A stretch of 64,000 nucleotides of DNA from Corylus avellana (taxonomy: Eukaryota > Streptophyta > Magnoliopsida > Fagales > Betulaceae): contig NC_081546.1 in NCBI RefSeq assembly GCF_901000735.1, positions 12,043,629 to 12,107,628 on the forward strand, given 5' to 3'. A program made the position numbers and the translations under genes. The notes under the pieces were generated by a model that was not told the DNA's origin, made no database searches, and worked only from the letters and a program-made list of their open reading frames with translations. This document shows positions 10,835 to 23,365 of the stretch, piece by piece. Numbering within the stretch: the stretch's first letter is position 1; each line of letters starts with the position of its first letter.

Positions 10835-13316
10835 TGATGGCAACTTGGAATCCAAATTTTACCCACAACAAAAGCAACATTCTTCAACACCTGGCACTTA
10901 GAATTCGTATGAAGAGAATAATGTAATTAAGGTGTGGATTTACTTATCTCTTTTTCAAATTTGATTTTGTTACCCCTTTGAAATTACTATTGCTTTATTT
11001 TTTAGGGTCTTGTTCTTGCTTTTATATATAGTTTTCTGTTTTATGATTTTGGTGGCATAAATTCATCAACAATGAAAACTAATAAATTCTTGACCTGCTT
11101 GGCATATCGAAGGAGTTCCTTTTGCTTTGGCTTTTGTGTGTTTTGCAGGACTTGGACAGTTTGGCAGGCAACTCACATGTTGCAACTTCTACTTCATATG
11201 TCACGTTAGTGATTTTACTCTCCATAGACTCTCTTTATAATTCTTTTATTTTTTATTTATGTTTTTGTTTTTTGTGCAAGTATTATGCTCTTTTGGCACT
11301 TCTTAATCATGGCCATGCTCTTTTATAAGATCGGACTTAACCCGATATGCAATTTGGCTAATTGTTGAGAAAGGAAATTATTTTCTTTCTTCAAGGTCTA
11401 GTTAGATTTTCTTCACAAATTTGTTTTTTGTTTTTTTTTTGTCTTTCTTTCTATTTTTGTTTTTTTTTTTAAAAAAAAAAAAGCTAAGCAACAACTACAA
11501 AGAGAAAAAATAAAAAAAATAAAAAAAAATTAGCTTGATATAGTGACACAATATAATAAATGGAGAAAGGATCATATTATCTATATGTCAATTAACCAAT
11601 GAATGAGTTCCACAACCATTTATATTTTTTACAGAAAAGCACAATCATCATTCTTAGTAGGATACAAGTAGGCCTCCTAAAATTACTCCAATTACTGAGC
11701 CAAGAAAGACTCTATTTTTTCATTCCTCAATTGAAGGAATGTAAGGGAAATGAGAATTTAAGGCCATTACCTTCTTCTTCTTTTTTCGTTTATCATGGTT
11801 TTTCTATCATCTTCTCAAATGAGCATTTATACTCTGAAATGAATTTTTCTACTTTATATGAGACCTTATTGTTGTGTTCATCTCCACATAAATAATCAAT
11901 GTACTTATCCCTACGACTTAAGAATTTTGCAAGGACATGTTTAAGGTTGTGGAAGTGGGTGCTACTTGCAATCGATTTTGTAAAATCTCTAAGTGCATTA
12001 ATAAAAGATTAACCAAATCAAATTCCTTTAAACTAACCAACATTTTTCTGTTTCTTTGGTGGCAGAGTTTTGATTATTGCTGCTAGGGACCTTTCCTTGG
12101 TTTTGGATCTCAGTTGATATTTTTTCCAGCCCCAGTATTATTTTCAAGTGATTGGGAAATATGTGAAGATTAAATAGAAAGTAATCCTCTTTCAATTTCT
12201 ACATGTGTAAACCTTGGTTTTTATGTTCTTTCTTTCATTCCCTCATGTTTTCTTAATTCAGTTACCCTTTTGGCTAAAACTTTGTGGTTCTTGGTAAAGA
12301 TCTTGAAGAGGAATCTTCAATAGCAGAACATATCCCATTACTGTTTTAGCTGTGTAGAGCTGATGTCTAAACAATTGACAAATCTGGTAGTTTTCATCTT
12401 GGGAGAACATAAAGGGCTATGACTGCAATGACAATTGACAAATCTGCACGAAATCATTAACAGTCACTAAAGAATGCAGGAAGATCACCCACATATCATG
12501 TTTCTCACCTAATAGATTTTCCATGTCCTCTTCACATTCGTATAGTAGTTTCTTCCATGTCAGTATATATAGTATTGGAGTATCTTGGAATCAAGTGGAT
12601 GCCCTTTTACATATTAAAAAAGAACCACGGTTTAATATTTTTTTATATTTTATTTTTAGGACATGTGGCAAATTTTAGGAGTGACATGTGAGAGATTAAC
12701 GAGGTGTCGATTTTGTATTTTCCCATAGGTGAGGTACTAGATTTGACTGTTTTGGAAACCTACAGGGGAAAAAAAAATAAAAAAGTACAAACCGAGGTAC
12801 TAAAAAAATACTTAACCCTAGTTTTTATAGTATGGATGCATTGCTAGAGATGATACAGAACCTGCACCAGACGACAATACCCATTACCCACTTGGCCAGC
12901 CCAAGTAGCTATTGCAGGCCTAAAAGCCCACAATTGGGGCTAAACAGATTAGGCCTAAGCCAAGGGCCTCAATTACATAAAGAACACTAGGAATATTTAC
13001 AGTGAAGAGGATAACCTCCTCCAGGGATAGAGTCAAAAAGTTTTACGAGCAAGAGCCAAAGTTTTGTAACATATGTTACAAACATTATTTTTTTAAGTAG
13101 TTGGTTTACAAATTCTTCCAAAAAAATTTACCGTTAGACATTAAAGCTTGTTCGTTATTTTTATGACAAAAAACTAAATCAATTTAATTGGTTTTGGCGG
13201 TTTTTACCGTTAGTCATTAACAAGTTTTTATTATAGTTTGACCATTTGATTATTAACAAATGTTTTAAGGTTTTTTGATGTTATGACTGTTTGGTCCGTA
13301 ATTGCCTTTAGTAAAC
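10835..13316 (+). other. 3' flank of the unit 1 TIR-NBS gene
   Basis: A small exon-like segment lies at 11149-11204, with TTTGCAG before it and GTTAGT after it; it is conserved in all copies (32431-32486, minus 53809-53864). It is probably a 3' UTR or alternative last exon, because the C-JID exon already ends in a stop. A 98-codon frame at 11599-11895 has no recognised domain. Poly(T)/poly(A) runs occur at 11420-11530. Nothing else supportable was found to 13316. Confidence 0.45.
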
Positions 13317-16300
13317 TATTGAGAAATATAGAGGGACACTAGCTTTCTCATATTCCAAGCACCCTTACCTTCATCAAAACTGCCAAATAGCACGGAAATC
13401 GGATGGAATAGTGGTGTTGCTGAACCACGTAAGAATCTGATGATGATTGCTATCCCAATCAATGAGGTGAGTAAGGAAAGCTTCATCAATTTATGTAGCG
13501 CCTTTAATGGGCTCTTTGGCATCTCCTGTCACATAAAAGAAAAGCTTGCAACCTTTAAGAAAACTACACATAGATTGGGACCGGGCATCAAGAGATTTGT
13601 GTCATCTAGAGATTTCAAATGCAAAATCAAAGTGTAATTTGTGCCATCTAGAGTGTTGTTTGTGCCATCCAATATAGCCTGAACATGATAAAGAATCACA
13701 TTTTGTGCCATATGAAATCAGGACGAAAAGATAAGTAGAAAACACCTTGCCAACCCTTGCAACAACGGTCAAAGTCAATATTCAACCATCTAACAATGTG
13801 GTCAAAGTCAACGGTCAAGTCAGGCCTGACAAAGTGCTGGCATGGCAGGGTCCTGATGTGGTAGAAGTGTTGACGTTGCATAGGTGCTGACATGGCACTA
13901 GGGTTGACGCTACACTAGGGCTAACGTGACCTAAAATTGACATAGCGCTAGGGTTGAATGCCACATGGTGAAGGGTATGGAGAAGCTCTACCAGCACGTG
14001 GCTGACGTGCCTAGGAGAAGGTTGCACGTGGAGTGTATGGATCACAAAGATAGAATTGTAACACGTCAGGGCTTAGACGGCGGCGTTCTCGATGGACTGA
14101 ACTTGGCTACGGCGGATTTGTGGTTTGGTGCTATGATCGAGGTAATCGGATCACCATGTCGGCAAGAGGCAACACGATCTAATTCTTCGAACAGTGCATG
14201 GTAGCTCCAATGGCAGCATTTTTGGCCACTCTGGACAGTCGTCTTCCAAGGTTTCGAACAAGGATTGGGCAAGGATTTGTTGAGAATTTGATTTTTTAAT
14301 AAAAATGTGACAATAAATTAAGCACTTAATATATTTTTCAATTATTACAAATCAAACAAAGTAAGCATTTGATATAAAGAAAAATCCTAATGTGTCAAAA
14401 TAAACTTGTCACATGAAATTATTCTCAAATTAAAAAGCATCCCCAAAATTTAGTCATTAATCTATGAAGAACAATTGATAAAAATACTAGGCTTCACCCC
14501 TAGCCTTAGCTAGAGGCTTAGATACTCATAATATTAAAATACTAAACAATGTATAAATAGAAAGACATAGAAAAGAAATAACTTGAATATTAAGAATAAA
14601 TCCCTAAATACTCAACTATAGTCCCATGAAGACCTTTGCTTTGTTATTTTCTTTTCTTTTATGCAGTATGTCCTCTTCTCTCAGCCAAGACCGGCGTTGT
14701 GGCTCTTCCCCTTTTCAAAATAATAAGAATCCTTTTATAGGGGATTTGTAGTCGGTCTTGACCTTTTGTGTCGCATGCGGTGTCCAATTTCTTCTATTTT
14801 CTTATTTTATTGCGGGCCCCACATTAGCTTTTCTCCTTTTAACTCTTCTTTCTTCGTCTTTGTTTTGCTAGTTCCCACCTACGCATGGCTTTACAAATTC
14901 ATGGGAAAAGTCTCCTTCGGCTTTTGTTTTATTTTGTTTTGTTTTATTCGTTTTGTTTCTTTTCCTAGAAAGGCAATAACTTGCATTATAATATCATTTT
15001 GAGCTCACATTTAATAATAAAATATTATTCCACAATTAAATATAAAATGCAAGAATTAATATAAAATAAGGTAGTATAAAGCTTATTTTAATAGACACTT
15101 TAATTTAGGCTCTTATCCTCCCCCCAGCTTATTGCTAGTCTCTAGCAATTCAAAACAAAGCATAAGAACAAGGACTCAAGGAAAGAAAAAGTCAAAATAC
15201 TAACAACTACCAAAGAAATTTCCCGTGCCTTCAAAACTCAGTGTGATTGAAAATTTTAGCCAATGCAAACACTCTCTTAGTGTCCAAATAAACATGAAAT
15301 AAAATTTCTATTGGAAAGTATGTTTTGATTCAAGCCTTACCGGTGTTAACACTCAACAATTAAAATCACTCAGAAATAGGTGTAACACTCTCAAGAATAT
15401 GTGAGTGGAATAATGTAAGCAAAAGGCAAATATCTCACATATAAATCATATGAAAAATGCTTAATTAAGAAAGAACAAGTAGTCTCATGAAAGGATTCAC
15501 ACCGCATTCATTGATTACTCATGAACATGTCTGAACCATACACTCCTCAAGATCAAAGAAGGACTTTTATTGGGACATAACATAGGGTTAAAGAAAAGGG
15601 AAATAAATAACAAAAAGGTGATGGTAAAAGTGAGAAGTATTTCAAGATAAATGGGACTTCGGCTTCTTTTGTATGTTCAATTAATTTCTCTCTCAAATTT
15701 TCTTTCAATAAAGTATGTATATTTCTTTTCCGTAGTATACCTTCCACCCTTGAACATCAACCTTTTCTTTCTAATTCTTCTTCTCTTTCAATCTTTTCTT
15801 TTGATCATTTTTTTTTAATTTTTTTTTTCTTCATCTTGTTTTGAATCACTAATCCACCACATCGAAATAATTTGATAAAATTCATTCTTGAAACACTTGA
15901 GAAAGGGTTTAAGAAAGAAAGGCTAATTATATGGCTCAATGGGGTGACTAGTGATAGTGTATCAAACGAAGAATGTTGAGGCTCAAAATAAAGAAAAATG
16001 GCTTAATCTCATCTCTCAAGGATTTGCATAGTTCTTCTATATTCATGACTTCAAAAGATTCAAGTGTGGCATAAAATACATGATTTTTGCATTCGGCCAA
16101 ATAGAAGAGTAATGAGACTAACATAATGAATTTATTTCTGTGTTTCCAAATGACATATGATCTCACGAAAATTTACCCTCTACAAAGAATGATTGGCTCA
16201 AAACTCACAAGGGTTAGAAATCTCCACATTTGTTATCCTCAAGATATTCTAAGTCACTTATGTCCTTAACAAAGAGTCATGTTTATGTAGCCATGTGCAT

Positions 16301-16541
16301 GTGCAATAAATTGACCATGAAGGCAATGGCATTTTTTAGCAAAAGTAGCATAATGAACTTAAAACATAAAACTCATGCTAAAGAAGCAAAACCTTTTTTT
16401 TTTTTATTTTTTTTGTGAAAATATAAAATAAACAAAACAACACAAAAACAACCACAAACATCAAGCATCAAGCTCCTCTCCCTAAAACTTACATTGTCCC
16501 TAATGTAACAAAATAAAGCAAATAAGTAAAGATTAAGGAGA
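13317..16541 (-). mobile_element. Gypsy-like degenerate retroelement block B
   Basis: Second copy of the block at 1-2727. Its left edge TATTGAGAAATATAG corresponds to TGTTGAGAAATATAG at 29384, compatible with the CA end of a minus-strand LTR. A C-run at about 15117-15126 (polypurine tract on the minus strand) and the GACAATGTAAG motif near 16490 repeat the signals of block A. Part of it (about 14305-14795) recurs at 18866-19260, to the right of the CACTA insertion, as two LTR fragments of one element would. Small open frames here are not convincing genes. Confidence 0.5.
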
Positions 16542-17135
16542 CACTACAAAAAACAGGGACTTTATTGATGTGGCAAACAGTAACTCATGTTTGTCACGTC
16601 AAAAATTTTTGACGTACACCTAAACACGTTTAGAAAAAATTTATTGTCGTGTTAGATTTTAACACGTCAAAAAGTTTTGAGGTGTCTAAATGCCACGTCA
16701 AAAATTTTTGCCGTGTTCCATTGACACGTCAAAAATTTTTGACGTGCCTTTATTCCACAAGTCAATAATTATAATTAGGTAGTAAATTAATTATACAATA
16801 TGTATTAAAAAAGATTAGGTAGTAAATTAATTTTAATTGGTATGAAAAATTAATTGGTTAACAAAATTAGATAACAATATTAATTGGTACCTATATTAAG
16901 TAACAAAATTTAATTGGTATATGTCGTCATATAGTAAGAGATATATTCAAACCCATTAAAATTTTATTTAACTAGTTAAAGCTCTTGTCTCTTATATGCA
17001 ATGCTTTCACTATATATGGTTATTATATATACATATATGTGCTTTATATTCTTTAATTTAGGGCTATTAATTAATAGTAGGTAACAAAATATACATGGTT
17101 ATTAATTAATAATAAAAATTATGCAATGCTTTTAT

Positions 17136-17167
<32 letters not shown>

Positions 17168-18398
17168 CGTGCGCTTAATTTGTATTCTTTAATTTATTTG
17201 GAAATAATTAATATTAGGTAACAAAATATATATGGTTATTAATTAATAATAAAAATTATGCAATGTTTTAATTATATGATGACTTTCTTGACATGTTCTT
17301 GACATGCCACATGTGACACGTCAATAATTTATTGACGTGTCTACTGTAGACATGTCAAGAAACGTCATCGAAAAGGCGCCAGACCAGCTGGAACGCTTTT
17401 TCTTCTTTTTTTTTTTTCTGTCATTTTCCCTCCTCTTTTTCTTTCTCCTCCAGCGTGCGCCCACAGCCTTCCTTTTCAAATAAGTTGTCATTTTTTTTTT
17501 CTTTTTCTTTTCTTCTTCTAGATGAGATCTCTTCCTTATTTTCATTTCTTTCTCCTTCTCGTTTCAACGAATTTCTTCTCCCAAATTCCTTCTTTCTACT
17601 TGTCTTCTTCTTCTCACGCCCACCTCCCTTGTTTGTAGCTTAAACAAAATAAAAGAAAAGAAGAGAAGGAACCTACGAGAGAAGAGTAGAAAAGGTGAAG
17701 AAGAAAGAGAAATGGAGAGAGAAGGGAAGGGGTCTGAATATTTGGGGATTTTAAGGTATAAATGCTTGAATTTGAGTTATTCTATATCCATGAGTCTCTT
17801 ATATAGAAGTTTTTTGTTTTTGGTTAAATTTGCTAACCCACTTTTAGATTTGTTCTTCCACATTATTTGGCGGTTTGAAGTATTTTAGGAATTTCTACCG
17901 GATGTTTAGAGATCGGAGTACTTGTGTAGTGAATCCATGATGAGATTTTGGGAATTTTCCTTCAATAGTTAGATATATATGGGCGTTCAACATTTGTAGG
18001 GATTTATGTGGGTTTTAAGTTGCAACTGGATTTTTGATGATAAATTAAATATGAAGTAAATTTAATTGAAAAAAGAAACTTCCGGAAATTTTTTTTTAAA
18101 CTTTAGTGACACGCCACTTTTTGACACGTCAAAATTTTTTTTTGACGTACCACTTTTTGACACGTCAATAAATTATTGATGTGGCGAAACTACCACGTCA
18201 AGAAAGAATTTTTAACGTGCCAATTTCTGACACGTCAGTAATTTTTGACGTGTCAAAATTGGCACGTCAAAAAATTAGAATTTTTGACACCTGCCTTATT
18301 TACCTATGACACACGTCAATACTAACACGTCAAAAAAGGTTTTTGACATGTCAGAAACTATTGGTCAACAAAAACCTTTTTTTTTCTTTTGTGTAGTG
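16542..18398. mobile_element. Non-autonomous CACTA transposon, copy B
   Basis: The termini are CACTACAAAAAACAGGGAC at the left and its inverted counterpart ending GTAGTG at the right. A perfect 3-bp target duplication AGA lies at 16539-16541 and 18399-18401. Dense direct and inverted TTGACGTGTC repeats occupy the first 220 bp and the last 320 bp. The 1857-bp interior is AT-rich with a C/T-rich stretch near 17400-17640. It encodes no recognisable transposase, so mobilisation would need a partner element. Confidence 0.9.
17128..17176. repeat. (TA)n(TG)n microsatellite
   Basis: A TA run passes into a TG run inside CACTA copy B. The matching tract in copy C (38264-38331) is longer. Confidence 0.85.
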
Positions 18399-19260
18399 AG
18401 AGTACTTTGAAGTGATGAAACAAATTGACACTTGTTACCAGCGAAAGAAATTTAGAAAACAAAAAAAGAAACAAAAACAAAGATAACCTAAACTATGACA
18501 CAAAAACTAACACTAATTGATTGCAGATCTTAACATGTATGATTCTCTATTTCATCTTTTTCTTGTCTGCAATCTTCCAACACATCATGCTTTTATAGTC
18601 TTTCGCAACATCAAATGACTTACCCCCGTGGAAAGTATCAAGTTCGGATGGGTTTACCACACCAAAGTCATTCTTCAATATTAAATGTGCATACTTGTGT
18701 GCCATCAGCAAGGGTTTTAATTTAACCTTCGGGACATTCTCACTTGACGGCAAAAGGCTGAGCTCATGACGTGGTATTTCAATTATAGGCTTCCATACAT
18801 TTACCTCTAATCCATGTGTAGAGTCCTCACAAAAAATAAAATCACAAGAGTTAGTCAAGCAGGATTCTACAATGTGACCATAAATTAAGCACTCAATATA
18901 TTTTCGAATCATAACAAATCAAACAAAGTAAGCATTTGATATAAACAAAAATCATAATGACTCAAAATAAACTTGTCACACGAAATTATTCTCAAATTAA
19001 AAAGCATCCTCAAAATGTATAAATAAAAAAACGTAGAAAAGAAATAACTTGAATATTAAGAATAAATCCCTAAATACTCAACAATAGTCGCATGAAGCTC
19101 TCTGCTTTGTTATTTTCTTTTCTTTTATGCCGTATGGGCTATTTTCCCAACCAAGACGGGTGTTGTGGCTCTTCTCCTTTTCAAAATAATAAGAATCCTT
19201 TTATAGAGGATTTGTAGTCGGTCTTGACCTTCTGTGTGGCATGTGGTGTCCAATTTCTTC
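18399..19260 (-). mobile_element. Right part of Gypsy-like block B, with LTR fragment
   Basis: Continuation of block B beyond the CACTA insertion. 18866-19260 repeats about 14305-14795 and looks like a fragment of the second LTR. It stops abruptly at the NBS fragment that begins near 19261. The interior holds a pol-like remnant at 18547-18912. Confidence 0.5.
18547..18912 (-). pseudogene. Remnant of Gypsy (Athila/Tat-like) pol between protease and reverse transcriptase
   Basis: The 121-codon minus-strand frame contains PKVKLKPLLMAHKYAHL after an ESCLTNS stretch. This resembles the linker ahead of reverse transcriptase in Athila/Tat Gypsy polyproteins, which reads roughly ELKPLPxHLKYA. No protease, RT or integrase motif is present. 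The frame begins in the LTR-like fragment, so gag and protease are deleted. It ends in sequence unrelated to RT. The second-unit copy (39943-40137) is frameshifted after the ESCLTNS part. I rate the family match as plausible, not certain. Confidence 0.45.
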
Positions 19261-20275
19261 TGGCCAAATGAACTATTTAATCCATTTGCAAAATAAACTT
19301 CTTTCTAAGATCCTAGGTGACATTAGTCTACAATCTTTATCAAGGAATTACTTTGATACAATATAGGCTTTGTTGTTTGAGGGTACTTCTAGTTCTTGAT
19401 GATGTGGATCAATTACTCCAATTAGAAAAATTAGCTGGAAAAGGTAATTTGTTTGGGTTAGGAAGTAAAATTATCATAACAACAAGAGATAAAGATTTAC
19501 TTCGTGCACACGGAGTTGATTTAGTATACCAGGTGAATAAGTTGGATCACAATGAACCACTTCAACTCTTCAGTCGAAATGCCTTTAAAAGTGGCAAACC
19601 TAATGGTGATTTTATAGAACTCACTGAACATGTAATAGGTTATGCAAGGGGCCTTCCACTGGCTTTAGTATTGCTGAGTTCGGATCCATCTAGTAAAAGC
19701 TTGCATGAATGGAAAAGTGCATTGGAAAGGTATAAAAGCATTCCAAATAAAAAATATTCATGAGATACTTAGAATAAGTTATGATGGGTTCGGATCTATC
19801 TAGTTATGCAAGGGGCCTTCCACTGGCTTTAGTACATGTAATAGGTTATGCAAGGGGCCTTCCACTGGCTTTAGTATTGCTGGGTTTGGATCTATCTAGT
19901 AAAAGCTTGCATGAATGGAAAAGTGCATTGGAGAGGTATAAAAGCATTCATAATAAAAAAAAATTCACGATATACTTAGAATAATTTATGATGGGTTGGA
20001 GGATATTGTGAAAGATGTTTTCCTTGACATTGCATATTTTTCAAAGGAGAAAAAGTAGGTAATGCAAGGAAAATACTAGACAAGGGTGATTTCTTTTCAG
20101 ATTATGGTATAAAAGTGCCTGTGGATAAGTCTCTCATATCTATTGATGAGTTTGAGAGATTAACTACGCATGACTTGCAACAAGAAGTGGGTAGAGAAAT
20201 TGTTCGACAAGAATCACCCAAAGAACCTGGCAAATGTAGTAGGTTGTAGTTTCATAAAGATGTTTCTAACAAATT
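19261..20275 (+). pseudogene. NBS fragment, left arm of an NBS inverted repeat (unit 1)
   Basis: It encodes a second, distinct NBS subfamily: QGITLIQYRLCCLRVLLVLDDVDQ (kinase-2), SKIIITTRDKDLLRAHGVD, YARGLPLALVLL, then, after a frameshift near 19750, DVFLDIAYF and HDLQQEVGREIVRQESP. It starts abruptly next to the Gypsy LTR fragment and lacks the TIR and P-loop. An irregular internal duplication of the GLPLAL segment (19640, 19804, 19846) adds about 200 bp relative to unit 2. Opposite to it, on the minus strand, lies a related NBS fragment, tail to tail. It is not a functional receptor. Confidence 0.85.
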
Positions 20276-20495
20276 ATTAACAAATTACTCATTTTATTAT
20301 TGGAATATATATAGTGACACATGTCGTCATTTTATTGGCTCTCATGTAGCACACTAACGGAATTCGTCAAGTGTTTTGATCGAATTTGACTGCAGGGAGC
20401 AAATTGTTACTTATGAAGAAGAAACTATTGTAAATTATAAAAGTTTTTTAACATAAGTCTTAGCGTACTTTTTTCTAGGACATGACGAATATCTT

Positions 20496-21370
20496 TATGA
20501 AACTACAACCTACTACGTTTGTCGGGTTCTTTGGGTGATTCTTGTCGAACAATTTCTCTACCCACTTCTTATAGCAAGTCATGTATAGTTAATCTCTCAA
20601 ACTCATCAATAGATGTGAGAGAGTTATCCACAAGCACTTTTATACCATAATCTGAAAGGAAATCACCCTTGTCTAGTATTTTCCTGACATTACCTACTTT
20701 TCTTCTTTGAAAAAATATGCAATGTCAAGGAAAATATCTTTCACATTGTCCTCCAACCCACATAACTTATTCTAAGTATACAGTGAATGTTTTTTTTATT
20801 AGGAATGCTTTTATACCTATTCAATGCACTTTTCCATTCATGCAAGCTTTTACTAGATAGATTTGAACCTTGCAATACTAAAGCATGTGGAAGGCCCCTT
20901 GCATAACCTATTACATGTTCTGTGAGTTCCATAAAATCATTGTTACGTTCGCCACTTTTAAATGCATGTCGATTGAAGAGTTGAAGTGCTTCATTGTGAT
21001 CCAACTTATTCACCTGGTATACTAAATCAACTCCGTGTGCACAAAGTAAATCTTTATCTCTTGTTGTTATGATAATTTTACTTCCTAAGCCAAACCAATT
21101 ACCTTTTCCAGCTAACTTTTCTAATTGAACTAATTGATCCACATCATCAAGAACTAGAAGTACCCTCAAGCAGCAAAGCCTATATTGTATCAAAGTAATT
21201 CCTTGATAAAGATCGTTAATCATTAGACTTACGTCCCCTAGGATCTTAGAAAGAAGTTTATTTTACGAACGGATTAAACCGTCCATTTGGCCAGAAGTTT
21301 CTCTAGTGTTTTCAAGAAAACAACTACCTTCAAACTGTGTGGCAATTGAGTTGTAGGTGGCTTTGGCGAG
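20496..21370 (-). pseudogene. NBS fragment, right arm of an NBS inverted repeat (unit 1)
   Basis: The minus strand encodes the same NBS subfamily as 19261-20275, starting just after the P-loop (TTLAKATYNSIA-like residues, frame broken), then LLVLDDVDQLVQLEKL, SKIIITTRDKDLL, YARGLPHALVL and, out of frame, the DIAYFF and LQEVGREIVRQ region. The LPLAL motif reads LPHAL. The P-loop itself is replaced at about 21370 by Copia LTR-like sequence. A spacer of about 220 bp separates it from the plus-strand arm, so a read-through transcript could fold into a long hairpin. Confidence 0.85.
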
Positions 21371-22140
21371 AGTTGTTGGGTGGCCCTTCTTATGCGGGGA
21401 CCACATGGACTACAACAAAACAAAGAGTTTTGTTTGTAGTAGAATTCTAACACACTATACGTGTGTTTATAAGAGACAAAAAGAAGAGAAAAATAAGGAG
21501 AAGAAAAGTAAGAGTGCGGCACTGGGAGAGAAAGAAAAAGAAAAAGGAGAAAAAAAAAGGGTTCAGACTATTCACATCCGTCAAAGATTGGAGGTTCTTT
21601 TGTGGTCCGATCTTGATGCAATTTTAGAGTGTTGCTCCTGACGATGAGTGCTACGTATTGAATAGTGTCGATCGTTGGAATTCCTCTCCAATCGCTTGGT
21701 TGCTAATACCTACTTGGTGAGATCTTTCTTTATTCTTGTTGTAATCCACTTTTGGGTGATGAATTTATGTTTAATCCAAGAATGCATGTACTCTTGACGT
21801 GGTGATAACCTCTAGATATTTCTCTAGGGAAGACAATTGTAAACTCATTATTGTTGATAGTGTAAGATTTAATTGGACTAGGTCCCGTGGTTTTTACCTT
21901 CGCATTTGAGGGTTTTCCACGTAAAAATCTTGGTGTCTTGCTTGTGGGTTTGCCTGATTATTATTTTGCTATTGTGTTACTATTTAATTTGCACAAAGAT
22001 GGGTAGATTAAATCCGCTGAGCATTTGAAATTGGTGTTCACCCCTAACACATTATTTGCTAAACACCTATATATTCAACCTCACTATTGTTAGAAATAAT
22101 GCAAAATGTGTTCCTATTAAATAGCCTAATTCTTAACAAT
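21371..22140 (+). mobile_element. Copia LTR-like remnant
   Basis: This region has the look of the R/U5 part of a Copia LTR, notably the GGTCCCGTGGTTTTTACC and GAGGGTTTTCCACGTAAA stretches near 21890-21930 and the following 'TCTTGGTGTCTTG'. No matching second LTR, primer-binding site or internal coding region is nearby. The edges are uncertain; it may be a solo LTR or captured fragment. A near-identical copy lies at about 42386-43150. Confidence 0.45.
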
Positions 22141-22789
22141 TATAGGTGTGTTCGAAGTCTTTTTTATTTTTTTTCCCAGTTTCCTTATGTTTTCTATGTA
22201 CTATATCGCATCTATAAAAAATAAGAAGGTTATATATATGTTGAGTCAGTTAAATCTAAACATTTAATTAAATAATATTTATAATGTTTAATGAATCTAG
22301 GTAATCTTTCTTCAAGTTATAAAGAAAAACAAAATCCTGTATTTGTGATCTTAACCAAAATGCAGTATCCAAAAAGAGTTGTCATCCAAGTGAGACTACA
22401 ACTAAAGTCATTGCAAATCTTGTTTATAAGCTTATAAACAAATGCACAGATTTGTGTTAAATATCGTACCTTTAATAATACTCAAAGCAGCAAGAGAAGA
22501 TTGTGCAATATTCAGTCCAGCCATGAGGCAACCATGGTGATGTAGCGGTTGAAAAAGGGAAGGAAGTGCAGGCCACGGTTGTGTAGAAGATCCTCACTGA
22601 TCAATGCAAACATAATTGAGTAAACCTTTTTTCAATTTCTAAATGTGTAAGTAAACCTTGGTTTCTATGTTCTTTCATTCATCCCCTTATGTTTTTTGTT
22701 AAGTTGAGTTCATTGCCATGGAAAAGATCAACCAACTTTCTTATATGAATTGTCATTTTCACTCGGTTTAATTAGGACCACTACAAAAG
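22141..22789. other. Non-coding region with TIR-NBS 3'-flank similarity
   Basis: No gene seen. 22610-22700 resembles the 3' flank of the TIR-NBS gene (about 12190-12260), so this may be a diverged remnant of another resistance-gene copy. Confidence 0.35.
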
Positions 22790-23365
22790 GACCCCAATTC
22801 AAGGCAAGAATTTGATTTCAAGCAGCTTGTGGAGGCATTACAATCTGAATGTTCCATTGAAGAATTTGAGCTCTTTGTTGTAATTTCTAGAAAAATTTGG
22901 TTTCGCCGGAACATGGTAGTTCATGGTGGGGGATTTTTTAGACCCTAATATTGTTGCAAAAGGGGCAGTGCCATCATATGAAGTATATAAGAAGATTGTA
23001 GGACAGGATGAAAAAAGAAGAAAAAAAAAAGAATGGAGAGCCTGTCTATCCATGCTGGAAAGCCCCCCACGATAGTGAACGCAGTCAATGTTAAGAGACA
23101 AAACTGGAGAAGATATGGCCACATTGTGGAATCTGGATGATATCAAAGATGTTCAAAGTGGCAAATTGTTCATATAAAAAGGTAGACAAATTTTGCCGCC
23201 CATGAACTAGTCAAATTGGTTGTCTACCAAAGTATAGATCAGGTTTGGATTGAAAAAATTTCAAGATGTATCAGTGACCTGGTTTTGTTCGAGCGTCATG
23301 CCCTTATTTTTTGATATCAATAAAGAATCAAAGATGATGTAATTCTTTTCAAAAAAAAAAAAAAA
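22790..23365 (+). mobile_element. 5'-truncated LINE tail with poly(A)
   Basis: The interrupted plus-strand translation contains FELFVVISRKIWFRRNMVVHGG and VPSYEVYKKIVG, the pattern of the ORF2 C-terminal part of plant L1-type LINEs between zf-RVT and the 3' end. It ends with a 15-base A-run at 23351-23365. It lacks endonuclease and RT, as 5'-truncated insertions do. Frames are broken. The duplicate in unit 2 is 43800-44376. Target duplications were not identified. Confidence 0.6.

Noticed and set aside
11599..11895. 98-codon frame identical in translation in both units
   Set aside because: Identity is explained by the recent duplication of the whole region, not by selection; no domain, AT-rich context.
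17321..17643. Lysine-rich and phenylalanine-rich frames on both strands
   Set aside because: They come from C/T-rich low-complexity sequence inside CACTA copy B.
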